From UMGS1519 sp050951095 (GTDB lineage: Bacteria > Actinomycetota > Coriobacteriia > Coriobacteriales > Eggerthellaceae), in contig JBMNIQ010000006.1 of NCBI GenBank assembly GCA_050951095.1, forward strand, positions 168,265-232,264: a stretch of 64,000 nucleotides of DNA, read 5' to 3'. Below, piece by piece: positions 26,591-35,327 of this stretch (positions within the stretch are counted from its first letter, which is position 1; every line of letters begins with the position of its first letter). The notes below the pieces were generated by a model, which was given only the letters and a program-made list of their open reading frames with translations, had not been told where the DNA came from and did no database searches. Made by a program: the position numbers and the translations under genes.

Positions 26591-26819
26591 AGAGCTCCCG
26601 TGTTCGACCCGACGGACAGAATCCCGGAAGCCCTCTTCCCGGGCTCTCAGACGGCGTCTGGTGCCGTGCAGAGCGCAATCTCGGACTTCGAGTCCTTGCG
26701 CAGAGGCAGCCGAATCCCGCATGCCGTCTCGTGGGGGCGCTCCCTGGGAGGCCTCCTCGGAACGCGCGCCCGCCTCATGGCGTTCCTTTAGGCTCCCCAC
26801 GCTCGCCGGGAACCGCTCC

Positions 26820-26915
26820 GGGCGCAAGGGCCGCGAAAAACTTTTCCGGTTGGATTCCAAGGTTTACGACCGGAAAACTCAAGCCCTGCGGGTTTTCGCT
26901 CGAACCCTTGCGCCC
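26820..26915. repeat. 96-nt nested palindrome upstream of the YraN-like gene
   Basis: Three nested perfect arm pairs: GGGCGCAAGGG (26820-26830) with CCCTTGCGCCC (26905-26915); GCGAAAA (26833-26839) with TTTTCGC (26893-26899); TTTTCCGG (26842-26849) with CCGGAAAA (26870-26877). The apical part contains TTGGATTCCAA. It lies in a gene-free stretch and could fold as one long hairpin in single-stranded DNA or RNA. Confidence 0.8.
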
Positions 26916-27179
26916 TCCGCGAACCCCGGCGAACTCGGAGCCACAAGGCACGCCAAAGGGGCGGGCCCACAACCCGAGGAGGTCATCACCATGGAGGCAA
27001 CAATTGTAGATGTGCAATAGGAACTGCGCCGAAATCGCATCGGGAACTGAGCACCGATGGCAACTGGAACTGAGCAGAATTCGCATGGGCCGCCCCCTTG
27101 GCGCAAGGGGCGCGGCCCGATCTATATTCGCTCCGGGCGGCGAGCTTTGGCGAGACCCCGCCCGGAGGAGGAAAGGAAG

Positions 27180-28649
27180 ATGACCGTGCCCCTTGACGTT
27201 CAACAGGATATACGAGAGATGGACGCCCGCGGGATCCCGAGGGCCGAGATATCGAGGAGGCTCGGCGTGAGCCGCAACACCGTGGCCCGCTACGCCGACA
27301 TGGAGGACATGTCCCCGGCCGCCCCGGTGGCGGCGGCGCACCCGCGCCCCGCGACCGACGCCTACGCCGCATGGATCGGCGCGGTGCTCGAGGCCGACCT
27401 CGGCGCCCCGCGAAAGCAGCGCCACACGGCCAAGCGCATCTACGACAGGATGGTCGCCGAGCTCGGCTACGAGGGGTCCTACTCGTCGGTCTGCAGGCGC
27501 GTGGCGAGCTGGAGGCGCGAGCACGCGCCGGCCTCCCCGCGCGACGGCTACCTCGAGCTCGAATGGGCCCCGGGCACCGCGCAGGTCGACTTCGGCAACT
27601 TCAGCTGCGTCCTCGCCGGCGAGAGGCGGCGGATGAAGCTGCTGGTCGTGACGCTGCCGCACTCGAACGCGCGCTACTGCGAGGCGATGCTCTCGGAGCG
27701 GTCCGAGTGCATGTGCGCCGGGCTGGCCCACGTGTTCGAGCTGATCGGGCGGGCGCCCGCGACGCTCGTGCTCGACAACGCCACGGAGGCCGGCAGGATG
27801 GTGCGCGGGAAGGTGACCGAGTCCGAGCTGTTCTCGCGGTTCAGGGCGCACTACCGCTGCGCGAGCCGCTACTGCAACCCGTATTCCGGCAACGAGAAGG
27901 GGTCGGTGGAGAACGCCGTGGGGTTCCTGCGGCGAAACCTGCTCGTCCCCGAGCCCTCCGCCTCGTCGCTCGGCGAGCTCAACGCGCTGCTCGCCGCCGG
28001 CTGCGAGAGGACCAACGCCGCCTCGCGCTGCCGCGACGGGCGCCCGACCCCGGAGGCGCTGGCCGAGGACCTCTCGGCGATGCTGGCGCTGCCCGGGGTG
28101 CCGTTCGACGCCGTAAGGTGGGTCGGGGCCCGCGCCGACAAGCGCGGCTACGTCGAGGCCTGCGGCAACCGCTACTGCGCGGGCCCCGCCTGGCACGGCC
28201 GCGAGCTGCTCGTCGGGCTGCGCGCCGACAGCGTCGAGATCCTCGCCGACCGGGGCAGGCTCGTCGCCAGGCTCCCCAGGTCGTGGGGCGAGGGCGAGAC
28301 CGTGCGGAACCCCGCCTCGCTGATACCGGCCCTGGTCGCCAGGCCCCGGGCGTTCGGCGAGTCGACGGTGCGCCGGGACATGCCCGCCGCCCTCGTCGCG
28401 GCGATCGACCGGTGCGGCAAGGCCGACAGGCGCAGGGCGCTGCGCGCCATCGCCCGCGCCTCCGAGCGGTCCGGCTTCCCCGCCGCGTGCGCCGCCGCGG
28501 AGCGGATCTTCGCCGCGGGCCGCGTGCCCGACGACGCCTCCTGCGACCTGCTCGCACGCAGGGCATCCGGCGGCGGGGCCGCCGCGGGGTCGGCCGACCT
28601 GTCCGTCTACGACAGGCTCGCCGGGGAGGCGGTCCGCGATGCCGGTTAG
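27180..28649 (+). CDS. istA: IS21-family transposase IstA
   Basis: 489 residues from the ATG at 27180, preceded by GGAGGAGGAAAGGA. Domains: an N-terminal helix-turn-helix (IPRAEISRRLGVSRNTVARYAD) and an rve-type integrase core with the DDE residues in AQVDFGNFSC, LVLDNATEAGR and GNEKGSVENAVGFLRR, followed by the C-terminal beta-barrel region. It cuts and joins the element ends together with IstB. The gene is very GC-rich compared with the neighbours, showing a separate origin. It overlaps istB by 11 bases. Confidence 0.96.
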   Translation: MTVPLDVQQDIREMDARGIPRAEISRRLGVSRNTVARYADMEDMSPAAPVAAAHPRPATDAYAAWIGAVLEADLGAPRKQRHTAKRIYDRMVAELGYEGSYSSVCRRVASWRREHAPASPRDGYLELEWAPGTAQVDFGNFSCVLAGERRRMKLLVVTLPHSNARYCEAMLSERSECMCAGLAHVFELIGRAPATLVLDNATEAGRMVRGKVTESELFSRFRAHYRCASRYCNPYSGNEKGSVENAVGFLRRNLLVPEPSASSLGELNALLAAGCERTNAASRCRDGRPTPEALAEDLSAMLALPGVPFDAVRWVGARADKRGYVEACGNRYCAGPAWHGRELLVGLRADSVEILADRGRLVARLPRSWGEGETVRNPASLIPALVARPRAFGESTVRRDMPAALVAAIDRCGKADRRRALRAIARASERSGFPAACAAAERIFAAGRVPDDASCDLLARRASGGGAAAGSADLSVYDRLAGEAVRDAG

Positions 28650-29403
28650 CGAGGCGACCGCCGAGCTGGTGGTGGAGACGGGCAAGAGGTGCTCGCTGAC
28701 GAAGTCGGTGCTGGCCGAGTGGGCGCAGCGCGGCACGCCCAGGCAGGTCGAGTTCCTCTTGGGCTACCTCGAGGCCGAGGCTGCGAGCCGCGACGCGTCG
28801 AAGAGGGCCTCGCTGCTAAGGCGCTGCGCGCTGCCGGCGCCGAAGACCTTCGAGGGCTACGACTGGACGGCGGTGTCGTGGCCGGAGGGGTTCGGGCGGG
28901 AGGACCTGCTGGGCCTGTCCTTCATGAGCGCGCGGGAGGACCTCGTCCTGATGGGCGACGTCGGGACGGGCAAGACGCACATGGCCTCGGCCCTGTGCGC
29001 GCTGGCCTGCTCGGAGAAGCGCGAGGCGAGGTTCTTCACGGCATCCTCGCTCGTGATGCGGCTGCGCAGGGCCCGCGACGACGGCAGGCTCGACCGGGAG
29101 CTCTCCCAGATAGGCCGCGCCGAGCTGCTCGTGATCGACGAGCTGGGGTTCCTGCCGCTCGACGAGGACGGCGCCAGGCTCCTGTTCCAGGTGGTCAGCG
29201 GGGCCTACGAGACGCAGTCGGTGGTGTTCACCACCAACCTCGAGTTCTCCCGCTGGGGCGGCGTGTTCGGCGACGACCAGATGGCCGCCGCCGTCATCGA
29301 CCGCGTCGTCCACCACGGCCGCCTGCTGCGCTTCAGGGGCGAGTCGTACCGCGTCAGGCACGCCCTCATGCAGGGAGGTGCTCAGAAACCCAGCTCATCT
29401 TAG
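28639..29403 (+). CDS. istB: IS21-family ATPase helper IstB
   Basis: 254 residues. A DnaC/IstB-type AAA+ ATPase with Walker A in LMGDVGTGKTHMASALC, Walker B in LLVIDELGFLPLD and sensor FTTNLEFSRW. It selects the target and bends DNA for IstA. It is translationally coupled to istA (start inside the istA end). The gene is intact, so the element may still be able to move. Confidence 0.96.
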   Translation: MPVSEATAELVVETGKRCSLTKSVLAEWAQRGTPRQVEFLLGYLEAEAASRDASKRASLLRRCALPAPKTFEGYDWTAVSWPEGFGREDLLGLSFMSAREDLVLMGDVGTGKTHMASALCALACSEKREARFFTASSLVMRLRRARDDGRLDRELSQIGRAELLVIDELGFLPLDEDGARLLFQVVSGAYETQSVVFTTNLEFSRWGGVFGDDQMAAAVIDRVVHHGRLLRFRGESYRVRHALMQGGAQKPSSS

Positions 29404-29815
29404 GTGCGAGAACTGCTCAGAAACCGATGCGAATTCTGCTCAAATGCCATTGACAGAACACAACAATCAACGAGAAGGCAATGCAGGCAATCGGCACCTA
29501 CCTGGAGCGCAAGGGCTTCGAGATCCTCGAGAACGGCTGGGCGCACGGCACCGACAGCGTCGACTTCATCGCCCGGGAGGAGGACGACCTGGTCTTCGTG
29601 CTCACGGAGATCACCGAGGACCGCGGCGACGGGTTCCCCTCCGAGGAGTTCGACCGGGCGGCGCTGGAGCGGGTCGCGGCGGCCTACCTGGCGCAGGCCG
29701 ACGGCGACGCCGACTACGCGGTCCGCTTCGACTTCGTGAGCATGATCGTCATCGGCGACAGCCGGGCGTTCCTCAGGCACCACCGCAACTGCCTGAGCGA
29801 GGCGTAGCGGCTCCC

Positions 29816-29937
29816 GCCCGGGCGCCCCGGCGCCCGGGCCCCTCCGGGGCCGACGGCGACCGCCTCGTCGCGCAGCCTCGGAGCCCTCCCCGAAGGGCGG
29901 TTGGCACCGACCTCCGCTGATCGCCCTTCGGGGAGGG
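29816..29937. repeat. Two strong inverted repeats between the YraN-like gene and the defence cassette
   Basis: GCCCGGGCGCC (29816-29826) and GGCGCCCGGGC (29829-29839) form an 11-bp stem with a 2-base loop. CCCTCCCCGAAGGGCG (29884-29899) and its exact complement (29922-29937) form a 16-bp stem around 22 bases. They lie just past the end of the minus-strand defence operon (29982) and the plus-strand YraN-like gene. They could end transcription from both sides, though T-runs are absent. Confidence 0.7.
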
Positions 29938-29981
29938 GCGAGTCCGGCAATGAAATTTGTTCCGTTTTCGAAAACTTTAAT

Positions 29982-32231
29982 TCACTGACTCTCTGTTTTC
30001 AGAGAGCCAGTATCGATTGCGCACGCAGCGAGTTGGCCAGGATATCTGTTATGGATGTGATTCAGCACTGCAGCACACGCTCGTATTACTGAGTAGTCGT
30101 CAGGTGGTTGGGATCTGTCGAAAATCGAAGCACCATGTGATAAATCCTGGCATATCGAATAAATATACTCGCAATCGTGAAGATCGCTGCATTCCGGAGA
30201 ATTTAAATAGTCGAGAAGGTCCTTGGCAGCGGGATTGTCGAACCGCCAGAGAGCTTCTATAACCTGACGTATTGAATTGCCTGTGGTATGCGACGGGGTC
30301 ACATGCCCACTGGCAACGTTGCACAAATCTTTAAGATGCTCGTTGTATGGGGTTATGTATTGGCTGGTGCACGGATCGATCTTCCCTGCATGCAGCACAA
30401 AGTGCTCCTTAGTGATTTTATTCCGTGCAAGCATGTTAAAGAATGCGGTGTTATGGGTAAGGATCAGATAACGCGTGCGTGATAGTCCAAACGTTTCCCC
30501 AAGGTCCCTTATGATTTGCGCGACGCTGTACACGTAATGAAAATCAAGACTCGATATCGGATCGTCGATTACGAAAAAGAGTTTCTCGGCATCAGCATCG
30601 CTATCGAGAAGATTCCATGTAGAAGCGACGTAGTGGCAAAAAGCAAGAACGGACTTCTCCCCGTCGCTCATGATCTCCTCTGCCTGGTCGCCTAGCGGAT
30701 GGTCTCCCAAAGAAATCACGAATGTACGAGAGTCAAAACAATACTTCTTGCCAAAAACTTCGTGAATCATCTTTTCCAGCATGTTTGCAACCGTCTCTCG
30801 CTTCGGCCGCCTACCCCTGGACTCATCAGCTTTTATTTCATTTTCGAGCTTTTCATAAGCGATTGCGGCATTCTTTCGTTGGGCAATGAAATCGTCGCAT
30901 TCTACACGCACTTTCATTGTCATCTCGGCGCATAGTTCTTGTTTGGTTTTCCTCAGGTTGTTTGCTACACGATCAGAAGCCGAATCAAAATCCAGCAGGA
31001 TTGCTTCTGCCTCTTCTAGAGCCTTGTAAATTTTTTTAAGCAGTATACGTAGTGGCTCTATCGCATCGATTGGAAGCGCCGTCGATATATCCAGGGCTTT
31101 CCGCTGTAGCAACGATTTAACAACGCCAACAGCGTCGTCGACATCTTCTTGGCGTGGAATTTCAGGAAGCCTAACATCTCGGAACGCCCGAAAGGCTTTC
31201 TTCAAAGAGTCAAATTGATTTCTTTTCCCTTGGAAGAGAATCGAAAAATGTTCATACTCGCTTTGTTGGGCATCCAGTTGCTTTAGCTTGTTGTTTATGT
31301 CAGCTATTATCTTCGCTTCTCGTCCATTGACGTACTCCTCGTAATGGCGAATGAGAATTCTGGCATCGTCGTTGAAAGGTCTACCGCAAAACGGGCATAC
31401 GTCATCATCCATGAGCGTTAATCCGTCTTGGATGAATGTTCTTTTTTTCGGCATTGAAGCCAAAAAGTCATCGGCGAATTGGTCTCTGGCAAATGGTTGT
31501 GATAGCAAGTTCGCGATGGCGTCCAAATCAACATTCGAAGCGTTAAAACTCAGCCCCGCGAGTTTTGGGATTGAATCGGGTAGTCCTTCCAGAGCTTGAT
31601 ACTCATCTAGCTTTTTCTCGTAATGATGCTCTTGCTTATCCAGGCCGAGAATCGTCTGTGTATTAAGTTCCGAAAACCCCTTTAAACGAGACAAACCAAG
31701 CTGTTGCAGTGTCGAACGTGCTTCTCCAACTTTCTTATCGATAGCATCTCGCGCTTTCTTTCCTTCTTTCTCAATTTCGGACAAACGCTCCTTTTTGTCT
31801 GAAACGTCTATGTTCTCTTTTCCGATAATGTACCCAGTGAATTTGTCTCCATTTGGAGAAAAATGAAAAGATGAGAGGTTGTCTCTAACGTAGTCACTAT
31901 TGAAGACATGGAAGACGTAGTTTGTGTTGTTGGAGACATCAACTTTCCCTCCGCGTCTCATTGAAACACGGAGGTCTCTTTGCTGCGAAGCACCATCTGA
32001 TATTACAAATTGAAAACTTCCTATATCCTCACCAAGAGTAATTGCGCTATCTGATAACTCAGCTGAGTCATTGTCTGCCGCGCGAAACAGACGGCTAATG
32101 GATGTCTTGCCCTGCCCGTTACCCGAATAAATCGAGACGCGAGAGTCTGATAGGTTCATTGAGCCGCCTGACTGGTTGCTAAACGGCCCAAAACCTTTCA
32201 ATGCAATATCCCAGTTAAAACGCTTCTTCAT
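29982..32231 (-). CDS. AAA ATPase with zinc-hook-like CxxC (RloC/PrrC-like, AAA_13 type)
   Basis: 749 residues from the ATG at 32231, 8 bases after the Res gene. Walker A is SGNGQGKTS (residues ~36-44). A long coiled-coil region carries CPFC at residues 279-282, as in Rad50/RloC hooks. The ABC signature/Walker B area reads MSDGEKSVLAFC and FFVIDDPISSLDFHYV, and a switch histidine lies in LILTHNTAFFN. Proteins of this type beside restriction genes include the tRNA anticodon nucleases PrrC and RloC, which act when the restriction enzyme is inhibited. I cannot place the nuclease triad with certainty, so ACNase activity is a hypothesis. GC content is clearly lower than in the helicase at the other end of the operon. 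Confidence 0.82.
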   Translation of the reverse strand: MKKRFNWDIALKGFGPFSNQSGGSMNLSDSRVSIYSGNGQGKTSISRLFRAADNDSAELSDSAITLGEDIGSFQFVISDGASQQRDLRVSMRRGGKVDVSNNTNYVFHVFNSDYVRDNLSSFHFSPNGDKFTGYIIGKENIDVSDKKERLSEIEKEGKKARDAIDKKVGEARSTLQQLGLSRLKGFSELNTQTILGLDKQEHHYEKKLDEYQALEGLPDSIPKLAGLSFNASNVDLDAIANLLSQPFARDQFADDFLASMPKKRTFIQDGLTLMDDDVCPFCGRPFNDDARILIRHYEEYVNGREAKIIADINNKLKQLDAQQSEYEHFSILFQGKRNQFDSLKKAFRAFRDVRLPEIPRQEDVDDAVGVVKSLLQRKALDISTALPIDAIEPLRILLKKIYKALEEAEAILLDFDSASDRVANNLRKTKQELCAEMTMKVRVECDDFIAQRKNAAIAYEKLENEIKADESRGRRPKRETVANMLEKMIHEVFGKKYCFDSRTFVISLGDHPLGDQAEEIMSDGEKSVLAFCHYVASTWNLLDSDADAEKLFFVIDDPISSLDFHYVYSVAQIIRDLGETFGLSRTRYLILTHNTAFFNMLARNKITKEHFVLHAGKIDPCTSQYITPYNEHLKDLCNVASGHVTPSHTTGNSIRQVIEALWRFDNPAAKDLLDYLNSPECSDLHDCEYIYSICQDLSHGASIFDRSQPPDDYSVIRACAAVLNHIHNRYPGQLAACAIDTGSLKTESQ

Positions 32232-32239
32232 GGCCCCTT

Positions 32240-35200
32240 CTACACCGTTGCGTAGTGATATTCGGTTTCGACTTCGTAGTGGAAATCGCTGCCGAGCTCG
32301 AGCGCTTCGAAGTGCTTCTCGGCGCAGGTGATCTTGGCTTCTTCGGTTGGCCTGTTTTCGCCGCGCTGCTTGCCCTTGGTCTCCACTACAAAGTACACGC
32401 GCTGCTTGCCGTCTTCGTCCTCTTCGACGTACGCCCAGTCCGGGTTGTAGCTGCCCAGCGGTGTGTCGATTTTGAAGCTGCTTGGCAGCTTCGCAAACAC
32501 CTTCACCTGTTCGGAGCGGTCGAGCTCCACGGCGTAAGGCTTCTCGACGCTCGAAGAATCGTAGACCACGTAGTTGTACAGGCTCTTGTGATGCAAAGGC
32601 TCCCAGGCGTTTTGATCGAGGTAGGCTCTGAGGTCGTTTACCGCCAGAATGTCCATCGTGTACCACTCGCTTTCCGGCCTGCGCGTGTACTTGATGCCCT
32701 TGGCTACCACCTGGTTCTTTGCAGATTCGATTCTCGAAGAGACCTGCGAGAGGAATGTCATCGGGTCCACCGCGAACTCTTCCATGCGGCCCGATTCCTT
32801 GAGAATCCGCGCGATGGTCGAGCGCGTGAGGCCCGTCGAATCGGAGAGCTCGGAGAGCGGGTCCGGAAGCTTGTAAACGCGCTCAGAGTCCGTGCGGACG
32901 AGGGAGGTGCGCGCGGACGCCTCGTCGGCGGACACGCCGCTGTCCCCAACGTTGATTCCGACCGAGGTGCTGAGGACCTCCACGGGGCGCACGATGGGCA
33001 TCTGCCCGATTCCCTCTACTGCCTTCTCCACGAGCTCGTCGGTGTCCACGTGCAGCTCGTAGCGCGTGGTCTGCCGTATCCGCTCCCAGAGCGCCTGGAA
33101 GGCGGGGTCCAATGATACATCTTTCTCGAGCTCGACCTCGACCTCCTTCTTCTTGTCGCGAATCTGCAGCTTCTCAGATTTGTGTAGGATGATTCCGCAA
33201 ACCTGCTCCTGCACGCCATCGACCTCCGCAACGGTCGGAGGAAGCGGCACCTCGCCCTTTTCAGCGGCGGCCTTAAGCTCGGGCTTGATCTCGCCCTTCT
33301 TCTTGCCCTTGCTCTCGACGAGGCCCTCCTGCTCGAGGGATTCGTAGACCTGCTTGGAGCGCTCGTACCCAAGTCTCTCCTCGCTGCCGTCAGATCGCTT
33401 GAGGACGAGATTCGTGAAGCTCTCGGCGCTGAGGATGCCAAAGCGGTACCCGCCCTCCTCGAACTCCTTCTGCAGCCCGTTCGCGAAGTCCTTGTAGCTC
33501 TCGTTGCAGACGACGGTGAGGACGTTCACGTCCGGATCCTTGCAGCGCTCGCCCTTCTGGTTAACCGGCAGGCGCAGCCCTCGGCCAATCTTCTGGCGCT
33601 TGGTGAGCGTGTCCCTCGTCTCGACGAGCGTACAGATCTGGAAGACGTTGGGGTTGTCCCAACCCTCTTTGAGGGCCGAGTGGCTCCAGATGAAGCAGAC
33701 GTCCTTGTCAGGGTCTCTCCCGTCGGGAAGAGATACGAGCGTCTCTTTCTTCCGCATGATGAGCTCGAAGGCGCTCGTGTCTGCCTTTGTGGAGGCGGAC
33801 TCCTTGGTGTCCTTGAACTTGCCTTTGCCGTCCACGGCGAAGTAGCCCTGGTGGAGCGGCTCCGGATCAGTAGGCAGCGGAACGCCGGCGCGCTCGTACC
33901 TACGCTGCCATTTGGGGCTCGAGGCAATCCTCCGGTACTCTTCTTCGAACGCCCGGGCGTACTCGCCCTTGCGCCAGCCGGCGCCCTTGCCGTCGTATAC
34001 GCGGTATTTCTCGACCTTGTCTATGAAGAAGAGAGAGAGGACCTTGATGCCCAAGGGGCGGAGCCTCAGCTGCCGGTCGAGGTGGTCCTCGATGGTCTCT
34101 GCGATCTGCGCTCGCTTGACGGCTTCGCTCTCGGGGTCGTTCACGGCCTCTCCGAGCTCCAGGTAGGTGCCGTTCTCGAACTCGACGAACTCGCTTCCTG
34201 GCTCGGTGCCTATGTTGCTCACGATCCAACCGTCGCGGTAATCCTCGTTCTCGTTGGACTTCTGATAGAGGTCGGCACCTGTGCGGACCGTGATCTTCTT
34301 GCGCTCCTGCCCGCCGCGCTCCTTGCGCTTCTCGACGATAATCTTGGCGGAGTAACCGTCCTTACAGTCCACGGACTCCAGTCGCACGTAGGCTCCATTC
34401 AGATCGGTTGCACTCTGGACGGAGTCCACCACGATGCCCTTGACGAGATGCTGTTGGAACGCCTCGACGGGGCCGAGCTGGTAGACCATGTTGAGCTTGC
34501 GGCGATGCGTCGCCGAGTAGCGCAGCACGAATAGTGGGTTCAGCGTGTCTATGGCGTGCTGTGCTTTCTCGGTGTTGTCCACGCTCTGGGGCTCGTCGAT
34601 GATCACGATTGGATTGCAACTGCTTACGAGCTCCTGGGGGCTCCTCCCGCCGATGAGTTTCTCGCTCGGTCGGTGGAAAATGTTTGTCACGCCCTTCTTG
34701 ACATCGGCGTCTTGCTCCTTGTTGAACGCTCCGATATTGATGATCATCACTTGGATGGTGCTGCTTGTTGCGAAGTTCGTGATGGCAGTAATCTTTCCGG
34801 AATCGTACACGAAGCATTCGAGTGGCGTATGGTCGTAGAGTTGTTCGAAATGACTCCTCGTGCTCTCGAAGGACTTCTTGACGCCCTCGCGGATGGCAAC
34901 CGACGGCACCACGATTACGAACTTTGTGAGGCCATAGCGGCGGTTGAGCTCGTAGATGGTGCGCGTGTACACGTAGGTTTTCCCTGTGCCCGTCTCCATC
35001 TCGATGGTGAAGTCCCTAAGGCGGCCGTTCGTTGCGTCATGGGTCTGCGGCAGGTTGTTTTTCTCCTGTACGGCGTGCAGGTTTTCCTCCAGCTGGCGCG
35101 CCGAAAGATGCAGGCCGTTGGCATGGCCGACAGTGAACATCTGCGATTGGAAGGGGACCCCCATGCCGGAAAGGCCTTCCTGTACTGGGTAAATCGGGCC

Positions 35201-35323
35201 GCCATAGTCTGCGGTGAATCGTGCGTCCAGGAACTCCTGCCCGCGAAAAAGGTCGCAGACGGCGTCGATGGCATCCAGCTGGTACTGCTGATCTGACGAG
35301 TACTTGAACTCAAGCTGGCCCAT
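32240..35323 (-). CDS. res: Type III restriction enzyme Res subunit (helicase-nuclease)
   Basis: 1027 residues. The SF2 motor has Walker A in EMETGTGKTYVY (GTGKT at ~112-116), VVPSVAIREGVKKSF, VIIDEPQSV, YSATHRR, WSHSALKEGWDNPNVFQICTL and KIGRGLRLPVNQ. The C-terminal PD-(D/E)xK nuclease is seen in NPDWAYVEEDEDGKQRVYFVVETKGK. Type III Res enzymes translocate or diffuse from unmodified sites and cut when two sites interact, always in complex with Mod. The gene starts 4 bases after the Mod stop and is intact, so the restriction activity is likely functional. Confidence 0.95.
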   Translation of the reverse strand: MGQLEFKYSSDQQYQLDAIDAVCDLFRGQEFLDARFTADYGGPIYPVQEGLSGMGVPFQSQMFTVGHANGLHLSARQLEENLHAVQEKNNLPQTHDATNGRLRDFTIEMETGTGKTYVYTRTIYELNRRYGLTKFVIVVPSVAIREGVKKSFESTRSHFEQLYDHTPLECFVYDSGKITAITNFATSSTIQVMIINIGAFNKEQDADVKKGVTNIFHRPSEKLIGGRSPQELVSSCNPIVIIDEPQSVDNTEKAQHAIDTLNPLFVLRYSATHRRKLNMVYQLGPVEAFQQHLVKGIVVDSVQSATDLNGAYVRLESVDCKDGYSAKIIVEKRKERGGQERKKITVRTGADLYQKSNENEDYRDGWIVSNIGTEPGSEFVEFENGTYLELGEAVNDPESEAVKRAQIAETIEDHLDRQLRLRPLGIKVLSLFFIDKVEKYRVYDGKGAGWRKGEYARAFEEEYRRIASSPKWQRRYERAGVPLPTDPEPLHQGYFAVDGKGKFKDTKESASTKADTSAFELIMRKKETLVSLPDGRDPDKDVCFIWSHSALKEGWDNPNVFQICTLVETRDTLTKRQKIGRGLRLPVNQKGERCKDPDVNVLTVVCNESYKDFANGLQKEFEEGGYRFGILSAESFTNLVLKRSDGSEERLGYERSKQVYESLEQEGLVESKGKKKGEIKPELKAAAEKGEVPLPPTVAEVDGVQEQVCGIILHKSEKLQIRDKKKEVEVELEKDVSLDPAFQALWERIRQTTRYELHVDTDELVEKAVEGIGQMPIVRPVEVLSTSVGINVGDSGVSADEASARTSLVRTDSERVYKLPDPLSELSDSTGLTRSTIARILKESGRMEEFAVDPMTFLSQVSSRIESAKNQVVAKGIKYTRRPESEWYTMDILAVNDLRAYLDQNAWEPLHHKSLYNYVVYDSSSVEKPYAVELDRSEQVKVFAKLPSSFKIDTPLGSYNPDWAYVEEDEDGKQRVYFVVETKGKQRGENRPTEEAKITCAEKHFEALELGSDFHYEVETEYHYATV

Positions 35324-35327
35324 CCGC

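Larger units (their letters stand above)
27005..29460 (+). mobile_element. IS21-family insertion sequence, complete
   Basis: 2456 bp with TGT...ACA ends and related terminal repeats: left end TGTAGATGTGCAATAGG... and right end (reverse complement) TGTTCTGTCAATGG..., both running into a shared AATCGCATCGG/AATTCGCATCGG block. Additional subterminal copies of TGAGCAGAATTCGCAT lie at 27071-27086 and, inverted, near 29428-29443, as usual for IS21 transposase binding. It is flanked by a 7-bp duplication CAACAAT (26998-27004 and 29461-29467). It encodes istA and istB, both intact. Confidence 0.95.
26991..29807 (+). pseudogene. YraN-like (UPF0102) gene interrupted by the IS21-family element
   Basis: The gene starts at 26991 (CGAGGAGG upstream), reads four codons (MEAT) and is broken by the insertion. 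It resumes after the second copy of the target repeat at 29468 and stops at 29807. Deleting 27005-29467 restores a perfect frame: MEATINEKAMQAIGTYLERK, then GFEILENGWAHGTDSVDFIA and EEDDLVFVLTEI, ending in FLRHHRNCLSEA. The N-terminal half resembles the UPF0102 endonuclease-like fold (Y-L-x-x-x-G-x-x-I-L-x-x-x-W... D-x-I-A), with the later lysine of the motif replaced. An internal ATG at 29481 could still start a shortened product. Such YraN relatives recur in gut actinobacterial elements; their role is unknown. Confidence 0.85.

Noticed and set aside
26775..28736. A 653-codon minus-strand frame over the IS21 element
   Set aside because: Shadow of istA and istB, which are clearly coding on the plus strand.
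30392..30410. CAGCAC and GTGCTC close together inside the AAA gene, like the repressor operator
   Set aside because: The spacer is 3 instead of 6 bases, the second arm is imperfect and it lies within coding sequence.
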